Below are positions 17,183-26,097 of a DNA stretch of 64,000 bases, piece after piece. The notes under the pieces are model-generated. The model saw only the letters and a list, made by a program, of their open reading frames with translations, made no database searches and was not told the origin of the DNA. This DNA comes from Sphaerisporangium viridialbum (lineage in GTDB: Bacteria; Actinomycetota; Actinomycetes; Streptosporangiales; Streptosporangiaceae): contig NZ_CP187232.1 of assembly GCF_049674955.1 (NCBI RefSeq), forward strand, positions 1,674,001 to 1,738,000, in the 5' to 3' direction. A program made the position numbers and the translations under genes. Numbering within the stretch: position 1 is the first letter of the stretch; each line of letters starts with the position of its first letter.

Positions 17183-18714
17183 TGGGCGGGACGCTCGAGT
17201 TCCGCGTCCTTGGACCGCTCAGGGTGTTCAAGGACGGTGCTGAGCTGCAGATCTGCGCGAACCGGGAGCTGGCGATCCTGGCGAGCCTGGTGCTGAACGC
17301 CAACCGGGTCGTCAGCGTCGACCGGCTCATCGAGACGGTGTGGGCCGGTTCCGCGCCGAGGAGCGCGTGGCGGCAGATCGCCATCTGCGTGTCGAGGCTG
17401 CGCCGGACGCTCGGCGCGGGCGCGATCGAGACGTCCAGTCCCGGCTATCTCCTGCGGGCGGGCGCGGACACCATCGACTGGCTGCGGTTCAGGGCGCTGG
17501 TGGCGCGGGCACGCGGCGAGGAGGCGGGGAGGGACCGGCAGGACACCGTCCAGCTCCTGCGGGAGGCGCTCGGGCTGTGGCGGGGGAACCCCTTCGAGGA
17601 CCTCCGGGGCCTGCGCTACGACGTGGCCCGTATGGAGGAGTCCCGGCTGGAGGCCATGGAGGCCTGCCTGGAGCTGGAGATCGAGCTCGGGCGCCATCAC
17701 GAGGTGATCCCCGAGCTGCTGGCCCTGGTGGCGGAGTGCCCGTTCCGCGAGCGGGTGCGCGCCCAGCTCATGCTGGCGCAGTACCGGGCGGGACGCCGGG
17801 CCGAGGCGTTGCGCACGTACCAGGAGACGCGCAGGTACCTGCTGGAGCAGATCGGCCTCGAACCCGGCCCGGCGCTGCGGCGGCTCCACGACCAGATCCT
17901 CAGGGACGAGTCCGCGCTCATGCGGCCTCCCGCCCACCGGCCGGGCGCCGGCCTGGTCGTCCCGTCCCAGCTACCTCCGCAGGTCCTGCCGTTCGTGGGC
18001 AGGAACGAGGAGACCGTGGCGCTGGACGTGGCGATGCGGCCGGACCCCGGGGTGGCGGTGCCGGGCACGATGGTCGTGAGCGGCCCGGCCGGCGTCGGGA
18101 AGACCGCGCTGGTGCTGCGGTGGGCGCACAACCGGATCGACTGGTTCCCCGACGGCCAGCTCTTCGCCGACATGGGGGGAAACGGCGAGGGAACGGCACC
18201 CGAGCCGGACGCGGTCGTCGACCGGTTCCTGCGGGCCCTCGGCGTGCCCGCCCAGGACATCCCCCTTGACCACGCCGAGAAGCTGGCCCTCTACCGCAGC
18301 TGGACGGCGCGCAGGCGGCTGCTCGTCGTGCTGGACAACGCCAGGGACAGCGAGCAGGTACGGCCCCTGCTGCCCGGCGGCGCGAACTGCCGGGTGATCG
18401 TCACCAGCACCGATCCCCTCGACGAGCTCGTGGCCAGGCAGGGGGCGCACCGCGAGTTCGTACGGCCGCTGGCGGCGGAGGTGGCCAGGGAGCTGGCGGA
18501 CATGCTCGTCGGGGCGTCGTACGCTCCGCTCGGGGCGCAGACGGTGACCGACCTCGTCGCCACCTCGTCGGGGAACCCCCTGTCCCTGCGCCTGGGCGCG
18601 GCCAGGATGTGCTCGCGGGCGGGGCCCCGTCACGACCTGGCGAGGATCGCGGCCAGCGCCCCGGCCAGCGCGTCCTGCGACGCCTCCCCGCCGGGCGACC
18701 GCCACCCGACGTGA
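17182..18714 (+). CDS. SARP regulator with NB-ARC ATPase domain, shortened
   Basis: The 510-aa product has an N-terminal OmpR-type winged helix (1-95) and BTAD (about 95-240). An NTPase domain follows, with P-loop GPAGVGKTAL near residue 300 and LLVVLDNARD. AfsR-like proteins usually continue into a long TPR domain; this one stops soon after the ATPase. It overlaps the glycosyltransferase stop by 1 bp. Its last 85 bp are antisense to the 3' end of the flavin monooxygenase, and the final residues (SAPASASCDASPP) look unlike any domain. It may be naturally short or eroded at the end. Confidence 0.9.
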   Translation: MGGTLEFRVLGPLRVFKDGAELQICANRELAILASLVLNANRVVSVDRLIETVWAGSAPRSAWRQIAICVSRLRRTLGAGAIETSSPGYLLRAGADTIDWLRFRALVARARGEEAGRDRQDTVQLLREALGLWRGNPFEDLRGLRYDVARMEESRLEAMEACLELEIELGRHHEVIPELLALVAECPFRERVRAQLMLAQYRAGRRAEALRTYQETRRYLLEQIGLEPGPALRRLHDQILRDESALMRPPAHRPGAGLVVPSQLPPQVLPFVGRNEETVALDVAMRPDPGVAVPGTMVVSGPAGVGKTALVLRWAHNRIDWFPDGQLFADMGGNGEGTAPEPDAVVDRFLRALGVPAQDIPLDHAEKLALYRSWTARRRLLVVLDNARDSEQVRPLLPGGANCRVIVTSTDPLDELVARQGAHREFVRPLAAEVARELADMLVGASYAPLGAQTVTDLVATSSGNPLSLRLGAARMCSRAGPRHDLARIAASAPASASCDASPPGDRHPT

Positions 18715-20243
18715 CCGTCGGGGCGGACGAGTACGGCGCCGTTCGTGCCCACGCCGTACTCGTCCGCCCAGGTGGGAGAGGTGAGCGGGGCGGAGCCGTC
18801 GGGGGAGATCTCGACCGTGGTGAGCGCCGCGCCGAGCCGGTGCGCCGCCTCCTTGGCGGGCTGGAGCCACCCGCCGCCCGCCGGGGTCATGAGCGTGAAG
18901 GACGGGCCGAGCAGGTCGAGCGTCGACACCCGGCCGCCCTGCCTCGACAGCCAGACGTGGGGGGCGCGGTGACCGGGCCTGGCCGTCGGGACGTAGGTAC
19001 GGTACGGGTCTTCGGGCGCGGGCTCCGGCGTGCCGTCGGGGACCACGGCGTCCGACCGGTAATGGAAGCCCAGGATCAGCCCTTCGGAGCTGCGGCGGCC
19101 GGCCTGCTGCTCGATCGACTCCCGCATGGACAGCTTTCCCTGCATCATGCGGAACGTGATGAGGGCGTTGACCAGGCTCTCCTCGACCGTGCGGCTCGCG
19201 ATCGGGCGGCGCTCGGCCTCGTAGGTGGCCAGCAGCTCCTCCCCTGCGATCCCGCGCAGCACGGCGGCCAGCTTCCAGGCGAGGTTGTGCGCGTCCTGGA
19301 TGCCGCAGTTCATACCGAACCCGCCCTGCGGGGTCGCCACGTGCGCGGCGTCCCCGGCCAGGAAGACCGGGCCGTCGCGGAACCCGGTCGCGACCACGGC
19401 CTGCTGCAGCCACGGCATGACGCCCAGGATGCGGACGGGCAGGTCGGGGATGCCGACGGCCGAGCGGACGGCCGCCAGGCACGCGTCCTCGGTGAAGTCC
19501 TCGGCGCTGCCGCCCTCGGCCGGGTCGTACCCGGTCTGGAGCATCCACCGCCGCCGGTTGTCCACCGCCTCGACCGCGCACGGCGGGTCGCTGCGCAGGA
19601 AGGACAGCGCGGCGCGCCGGTCGCCGGGCAGGCCGCCGAGGTCGGCGTCGAACATGACGCTGACCATGTGGCCCATCGGGGGAGGCCCCTCTACCCCGAT
19701 GCCGAGCCCCTCCCTGATGGTGCTGCGGCTGCCGTCCGCGGCCACGAGGTACCGCGAGCGTACGAGCGTGCGGCCCTGGCCCGACTCGACGACCGTCTCC
19801 ACGCCGCCCGGGGTGGTACGCGTCTCGGTCATGGCGGTCGCGAACCGCACCTGCGCCACCGGCTGCTCCTCGGCGTGCCTGCGCAGGATCACTTCGAGCA
19901 GGTCCTGGGAGCACAGGCAGGTGTAGGTCGGGCTCTGCGGGGCGTCCTCCTGGATCGCCGCGGCCGCCCTGAGGAAGTCGCCGGCCGCCAGGGACGTGCC
20001 GACGCCCACCGCGAGGACGCCCTCGCGGGGCATGCCGGTGCGCTCGACCTCCTCCTGAATTCCCCAGGCGCGAAAGAGCTCCATGGTCCTGGTGGAAATG
20101 AGGCGCGCTTTCGGGAAAATCGACGTTCCCGGGTGCTTCTCGACGAGGAGTGAGGATATTCCGTGCCGAGAGAGCTCAATGGACGCGGACAGGCCGACCG
20201 GGCCGCCGCCGACGATCAGAACTTCGACATCGAGCGTATCCAT
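18630..20243 (-). CDS. FAD-dependent aromatic-hydroxylase-type monooxygenase
   Basis: The 537-aa flavoprotein of the p-hydroxybenzoate hydroxylase class has the FAD motif VGGGPVGLSASIEL at the N-terminus, a central DG-type motif (VAADGSRSTIR) and FLAGDAAHVATPQGGFGMN in the C-terminal half. A thioredoxin-like tail follows, as in the PgaE/RdmE/MtmOIV group. Such enzymes hydroxylate or perform Baeyer-Villiger oxidation on polyketides using NAD(P)H and O2. It is alone on the minus strand, facing away from the type II PKS block, and likely acts in tailoring. The substrate is unknown. Confidence 0.93.
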   Translation of the reverse strand: MDTLDVEVLIVGGGPVGLSASIELSRHGISSLLVEKHPGTSIFPKARLISTRTMELFRAWGIQEEVERTGMPREGVLAVGVGTSLAAGDFLRAAAAIQEDAPQSPTYTCLCSQDLLEVILRRHAEEQPVAQVRFATAMTETRTTPGGVETVVESGQGRTLVRSRYLVAADGSRSTIREGLGIGVEGPPPMGHMVSVMFDADLGGLPGDRRAALSFLRSDPPCAVEAVDNRRRWMLQTGYDPAEGGSAEDFTEDACLAAVRSAVGIPDLPVRILGVMPWLQQAVVATGFRDGPVFLAGDAAHVATPQGGFGMNCGIQDAHNLAWKLAAVLRGIAGEELLATYEAERRPIASRTVEESLVNALITFRMMQGKLSMRESIEQQAGRRSSEGLILGFHYRSDAVVPDGTPEPAPEDPYRTYVPTARPGHRAPHVWLSRQGGRVSTLDLLGPSFTLMTPAGGGWLQPAKEAAHRLGAALTTVEISPDGSAPLTSPTWADEYGVGTNGAVLVRPDGHVGWRSPGGEASQDALAGALAAILARS

Positions 20244-20280
20244 GGTGTCAGGGTCGTATATGCCGTTATCTCAGTCAATG

Positions 20281-20310
20281 CAGGGATAACTCGGTGATGC
20301 AGCCGTGATA
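20281..20310. promoter_or_regulatory. Three imperfect 8-bp repeats at 11-bp spacing in a divergent promoter
   Basis: CAGGGATA (20281), CGGTGATG (20292) and CCGTGATA (20303) recur every 11 bp in the 137-bp gap between the monooxygenase and the ketoreductase. GTGATATC (20305-20312) is also found beside the array at 9246. The repeats are weaker than those at 9263-9302. A small inverted repeat, GTTTGA/TCAAAC (20347-20365), precedes the RBS. Confidence 0.35.
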
Positions 20311-20380
20311 TCTCGCCCTAGTAGCTTTTCGTGCAGATCCCCAATTGTTTGATTTGTCGTCAAACCTCCTGGAGGCGATG

Positions 20381-21130
20381 ATGCTCTTTGCCGAAGGCTC
20401 CGTGGCCCTGGTGACGGGCGGGTCGCGCGGCATCGGCCGGGCCGTCGCGCTCGACCTGGCCAGGGAGGGCGCCCACGTCATAGTCAACTACGGCCGCTCC
20501 GAGCAGGACGCCAAGGACGTCGTGGCCCAGATCGAGAGCGAGGGCGGCGGCGCGACGGCCGTACAGGCGGACGTCACCGACGAGGACGCCGTGCGGCGGA
20601 TGTTCCGCGGGGTGCGCGCCGACCACGGACGGCTGGACGTGCTGGTGACCAACGCCGGCGTCACCCTCGACCGCTACCTCATCGCCATGAACCTCGACCA
20701 GTTCCGCGGCCCGATGGACACCAACGTCACCGGCACGTTCCTGAGCTGCCGCGAGGGCCTGCGGCTCATGCAGCACCAGCGCAGCGGGTCGATCGTGACG
20801 ATCTCCTCCAGCAGCGGGCTCGACGGCGGCTTCCCCGGCCAGACGAACTACGTCGCCTCGAAGGGCGCGATCATCGCCTTCACGAAGGCCCTGTCGAACG
20901 AGGCCGCCCCGCACGGGGTGCGCGCCAACGTCGTGGCCCCCGGCTTCGTCTCCACCGACATGACACGCAAGGTGCCCACCGAGATCAGGAAGCAGTACGA
21001 GTCGCGCATCCGGCTGGGCCGCATCGGGCGGCCCGAGGAGATCGCGTCGGTCGTCAGCTTCCTCGCCTCGGACAAGGCGTCGTACATATCCGGCGCGGTG
21101 GTGGTCGCCCACGGCGGCGGCCTTGCCTGA
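20381..21130 (+). CDS. FabG-like 3-oxoacyl-ACP reductase (SDR)
   Basis: The 249-aa classical SDR has the NADP motif TGGSRGIGRAV, NAG at the end of beta-4, catalytic ISSSSG serine and NYVASKG Tyr/Lys. It should reduce beta-ketoacyl-ACP made by the ketosynthase further down the operon. The second of two adjacent ATGs (20381) is chosen because GGAGG lies 5 nt before it; 20378 would be only 2 nt away. It is the first gene of a long co-directional run to 35990. Confidence 0.92.
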   Translation: MLFAEGSVALVTGGSRGIGRAVALDLAREGAHVIVNYGRSEQDAKDVVAQIESEGGGATAVQADVTDEDAVRRMFRGVRADHGRLDVLVTNAGVTLDRYLIAMNLDQFRGPMDTNVTGTFLSCREGLRLMQHQRSGSIVTISSSSGLDGGFPGQTNYVASKGAIIAFTKALSNEAAPHGVRANVVAPGFVSTDMTRKVPTEIRKQYESRIRLGRIGRPEEIASVVSFLASDKASYISGAVVVAHGGGLA

Positions 21131-21205
21131 CCCCCCTCCCGGCCGCCGGCCGGCACCCGAGCCCGACCAGAACCACAAGCCTGCCCCGATGCCCAAGGAG
21201 GATAG

Positions 21206-21496
21206 ATGACCATCGATGAGCTCCGTGCGAAGGCCGCCGAGCGTCAGCAGACCTGCACCCAGATCAAGAAGATGATCGTGTCCCGGCTCGACCTGGAGAT
21301 CCAGCCCGAGTGGATCACCGATGACCAGCCGCTCTTCGGGCGCGGCCTCGAACTGGACAGCCTCGATGTCCTGGAGCTCTACGTCGCCATCGAGGCCGAG
21401 TTCGGCGTGGCGCTGTACGACAGCGAGATGGCCGTCTTCGGCTCGGTGTCCCGGCTCGCGGACGAGGTCAACCCCGCGCTACGGGCCACGGCATGA
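21206..21496 (+). CDS. Discrete acyl carrier protein
   Basis: The 96-aa ACP carries the phosphopantetheine serine Ser52 in GRGLELDSLDVLEL. It is preceded by a strong AAGGAGG-like RBS. The stop overlaps the start of the dehydratase gene (ATGA). It should carry the growing chain for the fused ketosynthase and the discrete ketoreductase, dehydratase and malonyltransferase of this operon. Confidence 0.95.
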   Translation: MTIDELRAKAAERQQTCTQIKKMIVSRLDLEIQPEWITDDQPLFGRGLELDSLDVLELYVAIEAEFGVALYDSEMAVFGSVSRLADEVNPALRATA

Positions 21497-22005
21497 CGCT
21501 CGACGTGGCGGCCGAGGTCGAGACCGGCCCCGCGGCCGACGCGGCGGCGGCCGTCATCTCGGGCCTGACGAACGACCAGATCCGCGAGGTGCTCCCGCAC
21601 CGCTGGCCCATGCTCCTGCTCGACCGCGTGGGCAAGGTGGAGCCGGGCGTCAAGGGAACGGCGACCAAGAACGTCGCCGGCACCGAGCTGTGGTTCCAGG
21701 GCCACTTCCCGAGCGAGGCCGTGCTGCCCGGCGTGGTCATCGTCGAGGCGATGGCCCAGCTCGCCGGGGTGGTCTTCGCCCTCGCGGGCGCGAGCAGGAT
21801 CAGCTACCTGGCCGGGGTCAGGTCGATGCGGTTCCGCCGCCCCGTCGTCCCGGGCGACCAGCTGGTCCTGTCCGCCGAGCGCACCGGAGGCGGCGGAGGC
21901 TTCGCCGAGTACCGGGTGTCGGCGCGGGTGGACGGCCACGTCGCCGCCGAAGGAAACCTCACGATCGCCGACCCCGCCGGCAACGTCTCCGTACGAAAGG
22001 TGTGA
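21493..22005 (+). CDS. FabZ-like beta-hydroxyacyl-ACP dehydratase (hot-dog fold)
   Basis: The 170-aa hot-dog protein shows the FabZ active-site layout: LPHRWPMLLLDRV, then His71 in FQGHFP and Glu85 in VVIVEAMAQLAG. It should dehydrate 3-hydroxyacyl-ACP to the trans-2-enoyl form. No enoyl reductase of the FabI or FabK type was recognised in the operon, so the double bonds may be kept. The N-terminal 20 residues are Ala-rich and outside the domain. Confidence 0.93.
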   Translation: MTLDVAAEVETGPAADAAAAVISGLTNDQIREVLPHRWPMLLLDRVGKVEPGVKGTATKNVAGTELWFQGHFPSEAVLPGVVIVEAMAQLAGVVFALAGASRISYLAGVRSMRFRRPVVPGDQLVLSAERTGGGGGFAEYRVSARVDGHVAAEGNLTIADPAGNVSVRKV

Positions 22006-22008
22006 ACC

Positions 22009-23073
22009 ATGGCTACCGTCCTCGCGAACCTGCATCCGGAGGACACCGTTTACGGTCAGGTGGGCGACGCTTCCGTCCCGCTGCGCTTCTCCGCGGTCTC
22101 CGACGAGTACAAGGTGCTGAGGGAGCGCGCCGCCGTCCTCGACCTCAGCGGCCACAGCCTCATCGAGGTCACCGGTGACGGCGCCGTCGACTTCGCGCAG
22201 CGGGTGATCGCCCGCGACGTCGAGTACCTCACCTCCGAGCGCTGCATGATGAGCCTCATCCTCGACGAGTCGGGGCAGGTCGTCGACCAGGTCCTGGCCT
22301 TCGGCCGGGAGAACGGCATGCTGCTGGAGAGCTCCTGCGGCGCCGGCACGCGCCTGCTCGCGCACCTGAGGGAGAACAACGACGAGGGCGTCGAGATCAC
22401 CGACCGCTCCGGGGAGCTGACGGTCCTCGGCCTGGAGGGCCCCTACGCCTGGGGCGTGGTCGGCAGGCTGATCGACGGCGAGCTGGCCTCGCTGCCGTTC
22501 GAGTCGGTCGTGGACACGACCTGGGGCGACACCGAGATCATCTTCGCCCGGACCGGCTTCACCGGCGAGTACGGATACCAGATGATCGTCCCCCGGGAGG
22601 CGGCCCCCGAGCTGTGGCGGCAGGCGGTCGAGCACGCGGGGGCGGCGGGGCAGGAGGCCCTGGAGCTGGCGATGCTGGAGGTCCGCCAGCCGATTCCGCG
22701 CCACGAGGCCACCGAGGGCACCACGGTGATCGAGATCGGCGCCAACTGGCTCGTCGACGTCACCAAGGACGAGTTCATCGGCAAGGACGCGGTGCTCAAG
22801 GCGCTGGAGTCCGGCCAGGGACGCCGCACGGTCGGCTTCAGCGGCGGCGCGTCGGTCCCCTCGCCGGGCGCCCGGGTGCTGGCGGGCGGCCAGGACGTGG
22901 GCGAGGTGGTGCACGCGGTGCACAGCGTCGGCCTCGGCACGACCCTCGGCCTCGCGCGGGTCGACGCCGACCTCGCCGCCGCGGGACTGGAGTTCACCGT
23001 GGAGGACTCCGAGGTGACCACGCTGACCAGCCCCTACATCGTTCCCAAGAGCTGGAGCATCCCGATCATCTGA
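22009..23073 (+). CDS. GcvT-like (aminomethyltransferase/dimethylglycine-demethylase fold) protein
   Basis: The 354-aa product resembles the folate-binding GcvT/YgfZ superfamily: VLDLSGHSLIEVTGDGAVDFAQRV at the N-terminus, RTGFTGEYGYQMIVP in the middle and a C-terminal barrel region. The catalytic role is not evident. True GcvT works with lipoyl-H protein and tetrahydrofolate, none of which is encoded here. It is tightly placed between dehydratase and ketosynthase, so a carrier-protein-linked one-carbon or folate-like reaction is possible. Confidence 0.82.
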   Translation: MATVLANLHPEDTVYGQVGDASVPLRFSAVSDEYKVLRERAAVLDLSGHSLIEVTGDGAVDFAQRVIARDVEYLTSERCMMSLILDESGQVVDQVLAFGRENGMLLESSCGAGTRLLAHLRENNDEGVEITDRSGELTVLGLEGPYAWGVVGRLIDGELASLPFESVVDTTWGDTEIIFARTGFTGEYGYQMIVPREAAPELWRQAVEHAGAAGQEALELAMLEVRQPIPRHEATEGTTVIEIGANWLVDVTKDEFIGKDAVLKALESGQGRRTVGFSGGASVPSPGARVLAGGQDVGEVVHAVHSVGLGTTLGLARVDADLAAAGLEFTVEDSEVTTLTSPYIVPKSWSIPII

Positions 23074-23104
23074 TCCGCGTCGATCGTCTGATGAGGAGAC
23101 AAGC

Positions 23105-25372
23105 ATGGCGCTGCGCCCCGTCGTCGTCACCGGCCTGGGAGTCATCTGTGCCATCGGCCGCGATCCCGCGGAGTTCTGGCAGCGGCTCACGTCCGGCCAG
23201 GGTGGCCTCACTCCGGTCGAGGACGAGACCTTCGCGGTGTTCGAGGCACGGCACGCGGGCCAGGTTCCCGACGAGTGGATCACCGGGCAACTGCCGGACT
23301 CCGACGCCGGCCTGGACCGCACCGCCCAGCTTGCCCTCATCGCGGCACGCCAGGCGGTCGAGCAGGCGGGGCTGACCCGCGACGACCTCGATCCCGACCG
23401 GTTCGGGATCATTCTCGGCAAGTGCCAGGCGACTCCCGACGCGGCGGGGCGCTACCAGCCCATGCACCGCACCGAGGACGTGGTCGCCGGGCGGCTGGGC
23501 ATGCGCGGGCCGCGCATCCTGGTGTCGACCGCGTGCGCGGCCGGCGGCAACGCCGTCGGCCTGGCCAAGGACAAGATCCTCACCGGCGAGGCCGACGTGG
23601 TCCTCGCGGGCGGGGTGGACCCCCTGCTCTTCGGAACCTACGCCGGATTCGCCGGGCTGAAGGCCCTCAGCACCGGCCCCTGCCGCCCGTACAGCCACTC
23701 CGACGGGCTCAACCTTGGCGAGGGGGCGGCGTTCCTGCTGCTGGAGCCGCTGGACCGGGCGCTCGCCAGGGGAGCCACGCCCCTGGCCGAGGTCGCCGGG
23801 TACGGGCTGTCGGCCGACGCCTACCACGCGACCGCGCCGGACCCCACCGGCCGGGGCGGAGCGAGCGCCATGCGGCGCGCGCTCGCCGACGCCGGGCTGA
23901 CCCCGGACGACGTCCACTACGTCAGCGGTCACGGCACCGGAACCCCGGCCAACGACTCGATGGAAGCCAAGGTCATGCGAGTGGTCTTCGGCGAGCGGGC
24001 GGGCCAGGTGCCCACCAGCAGCATCAAGTCGTTCGTCGGGCACACGCTCGGCGCCGCGGGCGCGGTGGAGGCGGTCGCCAGCGTGCTGGCGCTGCGGCAC
24101 GGCACCGCGCCGCCCACCATCGGCTTCGGCGAGGACGCCGTGCCCGGCGACCTGGACTTCGTGCCCAACGTGGCCAGGCGGATGCCCATCGACACCGTCG
24201 TGTCCAACAACTACGCCTTCGGCGGCAACAACGTCGCGCTCGTGCTCACGACGCCGCGCGGCGAACGCGACCACGACGAGCTGCCGTCGCGAGAGGTCGT
24301 GATCACGGGTCTCGGACCCGTCAGCGGCCTCGGCGTCGGCGTGGCCGAGGTGTCCGAGGCGGTCGTCGCGGGCCGCCAGGCCCTCGGCCGGGCTCCCTCC
24401 CTGGACGGCAGGACGTTCGCGCCACGCTCGCTGTGGCGGCACATGAACAACCTGTCCCGCATGGCGATCGCCGCCTCCCGGCTCGCCTGGGAGGACGCGG
24501 AGCTCAAGCTGCCGAGGAAGGACCTGGACAACGTCGGGCTGGTGTTCGCGACCGGCGCCGGGTCCGCCGAGAGTACCGGCGGCTTCGACGAGAGCATCGC
24601 GGCCGACCCCAACAAGCCGGCCGTGCTGAGCTTCTCCAACGTGGTGCTGAACGCCACGGGCGGCGCCGTGTGCCAGACCCTCGGCCTGCGCGGCCCGACC
24701 ACCACCATCTGCAACGGCGGGGCCTCGGCCTCGATCGCCCTGGACTGCGCGCTCGAAATGATCAGAGCGGGCAAGGCGGACGTGGTGCTCGTGGTCGCGG
24801 CGGACGAGACGGTCGCGGCCGTACCGAAGGACGCCACGGTCTCCCCGTACGACAGCGGGGGCTCGGGCCCGGTTCCCGGATCCGCCTCCGTCGCCTTCGT
24901 GGTGGAGTCGGCCGAGCACTGCGCCGGGCGCGGCGGGCGGCCGTACGCCCGCGTCCTCGGCACCAGCCACGCGGGCGCCGGCGGGGAGGACGGGCGCGAG
25001 CCCATCGCCCGGGGTCTCACCCGCATCCCGAGCGCCCGTCCCGACCTGGTGGTCGGCGCGGGGACGGGGGGCCCGCACGACGCCGAGGAGGCCGCCGCGG
25101 TGCTGGAAGCCGCGCCGGAGGCCGTCCTCACCACCTCCGCCGGGCACACCGGCGACTGCCAGGCCGCGACGGGGGCGATGAACATCGCCCTGGCGGCACT
25201 GGCCATCCGCGACGGGATCGCCCCCGCCCTCACCGGGCTGGCGTCCCCCCACGTGGGCGACCTCGACTCCTACGTCACCAAGCCCAACCTGCCCGGCCCC
25301 GTCGGCCGGGCACTGGTGCTCACCGCCGCACCGCGGTCCGTACGCGGCGCCGTGCTGCTGGGGGCTCCATGA
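23105..25372 (+). CDS. Fused ketosynthase-chain-length-factor protein (KS-CLF)
   Basis: The 755-aa protein has two full thiolase-fold ketosynthase domains in tandem. Domain 1 (about 1-385) has the complete triad: Cys144 in VSTACAAGG, His276 in SGHGTGTPAND and His313 in FVGHTLGAAG. Domain 2 (about 396-755) begins EVVITGLGPVSG; its active-site Cys position aligns to Gly539 (ICNGGASAS), so it should not condense and probably acts as chain-length factor. Known type II PKSs normally encode these as two genes. Neighbouring ACP, KR, DH and AT genes complete a reducing type II set. Confidence 0.9.
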   Translation: MALRPVVVTGLGVICAIGRDPAEFWQRLTSGQGGLTPVEDETFAVFEARHAGQVPDEWITGQLPDSDAGLDRTAQLALIAARQAVEQAGLTRDDLDPDRFGIILGKCQATPDAAGRYQPMHRTEDVVAGRLGMRGPRILVSTACAAGGNAVGLAKDKILTGEADVVLAGGVDPLLFGTYAGFAGLKALSTGPCRPYSHSDGLNLGEGAAFLLLEPLDRALARGATPLAEVAGYGLSADAYHATAPDPTGRGGASAMRRALADAGLTPDDVHYVSGHGTGTPANDSMEAKVMRVVFGERAGQVPTSSIKSFVGHTLGAAGAVEAVASVLALRHGTAPPTIGFGEDAVPGDLDFVPNVARRMPIDTVVSNNYAFGGNNVALVLTTPRGERDHDELPSREVVITGLGPVSGLGVGVAEVSEAVVAGRQALGRAPSLDGRTFAPRSLWRHMNNLSRMAIAASRLAWEDAELKLPRKDLDNVGLVFATGAGSAESTGGFDESIAADPNKPAVLSFSNVVLNATGGAVCQTLGLRGPTTTICNGGASASIALDCALEMIRAGKADVVLVVAADETVAAVPKDATVSPYDSGGSGPVPGSASVAFVVESAEHCAGRGGRPYARVLGTSHAGAGGEDGREPIARGLTRIPSARPDLVVGAGTGGPHDAEEAAAVLEAAPEAVLTTSAGHTGDCQAATGAMNIALAALAIRDGIAPALTGLASPHVGDLDSYVTKPNLPGPVGRALVLTAAPRSVRGAVLLGAP

Positions 25373-26097
25373 CCGGCGCCCCCTTCGACGTCACGGAGAC
25401 CGATCGGCTGCTGACCACCACCCGCTCCGTCCGGCGCCGGCTCGACCTCGACCGGCCGGTGCCCCGCGAGGTCGTGGAGGAGGCGCTGGAGGTCGCCGTC
25501 CAGGCCCCGACGGCCAACAACCACCAGAACTGGCGCTGGCTGGTCGTCACCGACGCCGCAGTCAAGGAGAAGCTCGCCGAGCTGACCCTGACGTCCTGGC
25601 AGTTCCACAGGAACGACATGTGGACCAACGCCGGCAGGCGCAGGAACAACAGCCAGGCGCGCAGGAACTACGAGTCCGCCGAGGCGCTCGTCGAGACGAT
25701 CGCGCGGGTGCCCGTCCTGGTCATCCCGTGCGTCCTCGGCAGGCCGCCGGACGTCGCGGCCATCAACGCCGCGTGGGACGACCGGATGTCGGGCAAGGAC
25801 GCCGACGACCCCGGGCACCTGGTGCAGCACGGCTGGATGCGGGCGAGCATCTTCTACGGCTCGATCTTCCCGGCCGTCTGGTCGTTCCAGCTCGCGCTGC
25901 GCAGCCGTGGTCTCGGCAGCACGATCACCTGCATGCACGTACCCCACGAGCGGCAGGTGGGCGAGCTGCTCGGAATCCCGACCGGGGTCACGCAGGTGTG
26001 CATGATCCCGGTCGCCTACACGGTGGGCACGGAGTTCCGCCCCGCCGATCGATACAGCGCCAAGGAACGCACGTACTGGGAGAGGTGGGAGGCATGA
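25369..26097 (+). CDS. Nitroreductase-family FMN oxidoreductase
   Basis: The 242-aa product shows the nitroreductase fold: TTTRSVRRRLDLDRPVP near residue 17 (FMN phosphate region), QAPTANNHQNWRWLVV and a C-terminal LGIPTGVTQVCMIPVAY. Family members reduce or oxidise with FMN, including dehydrogenation in natural product pathways. It overlaps the KS-CLF stop (ATGA) and the next flavoprotein start. The substrate is unknown. A role in enoyl reduction or chain desaturation would fit the operon, but that is inference. Confidence 0.88.
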   Translation: MTGAPFDVTETDRLLTTTRSVRRRLDLDRPVPREVVEEALEVAVQAPTANNHQNWRWLVVTDAAVKEKLAELTLTSWQFHRNDMWTNAGRRRNNSQARRNYESAEALVETIARVPVLVIPCVLGRPPDVAAINAAWDDRMSGKDADDPGHLVQHGWMRASIFYGSIFPAVWSFQLALRSRGLGSTITCMHVPHERQVGELLGIPTGVTQVCMIPVAYTVGTEFRPADRYSAKERTYWERWEA

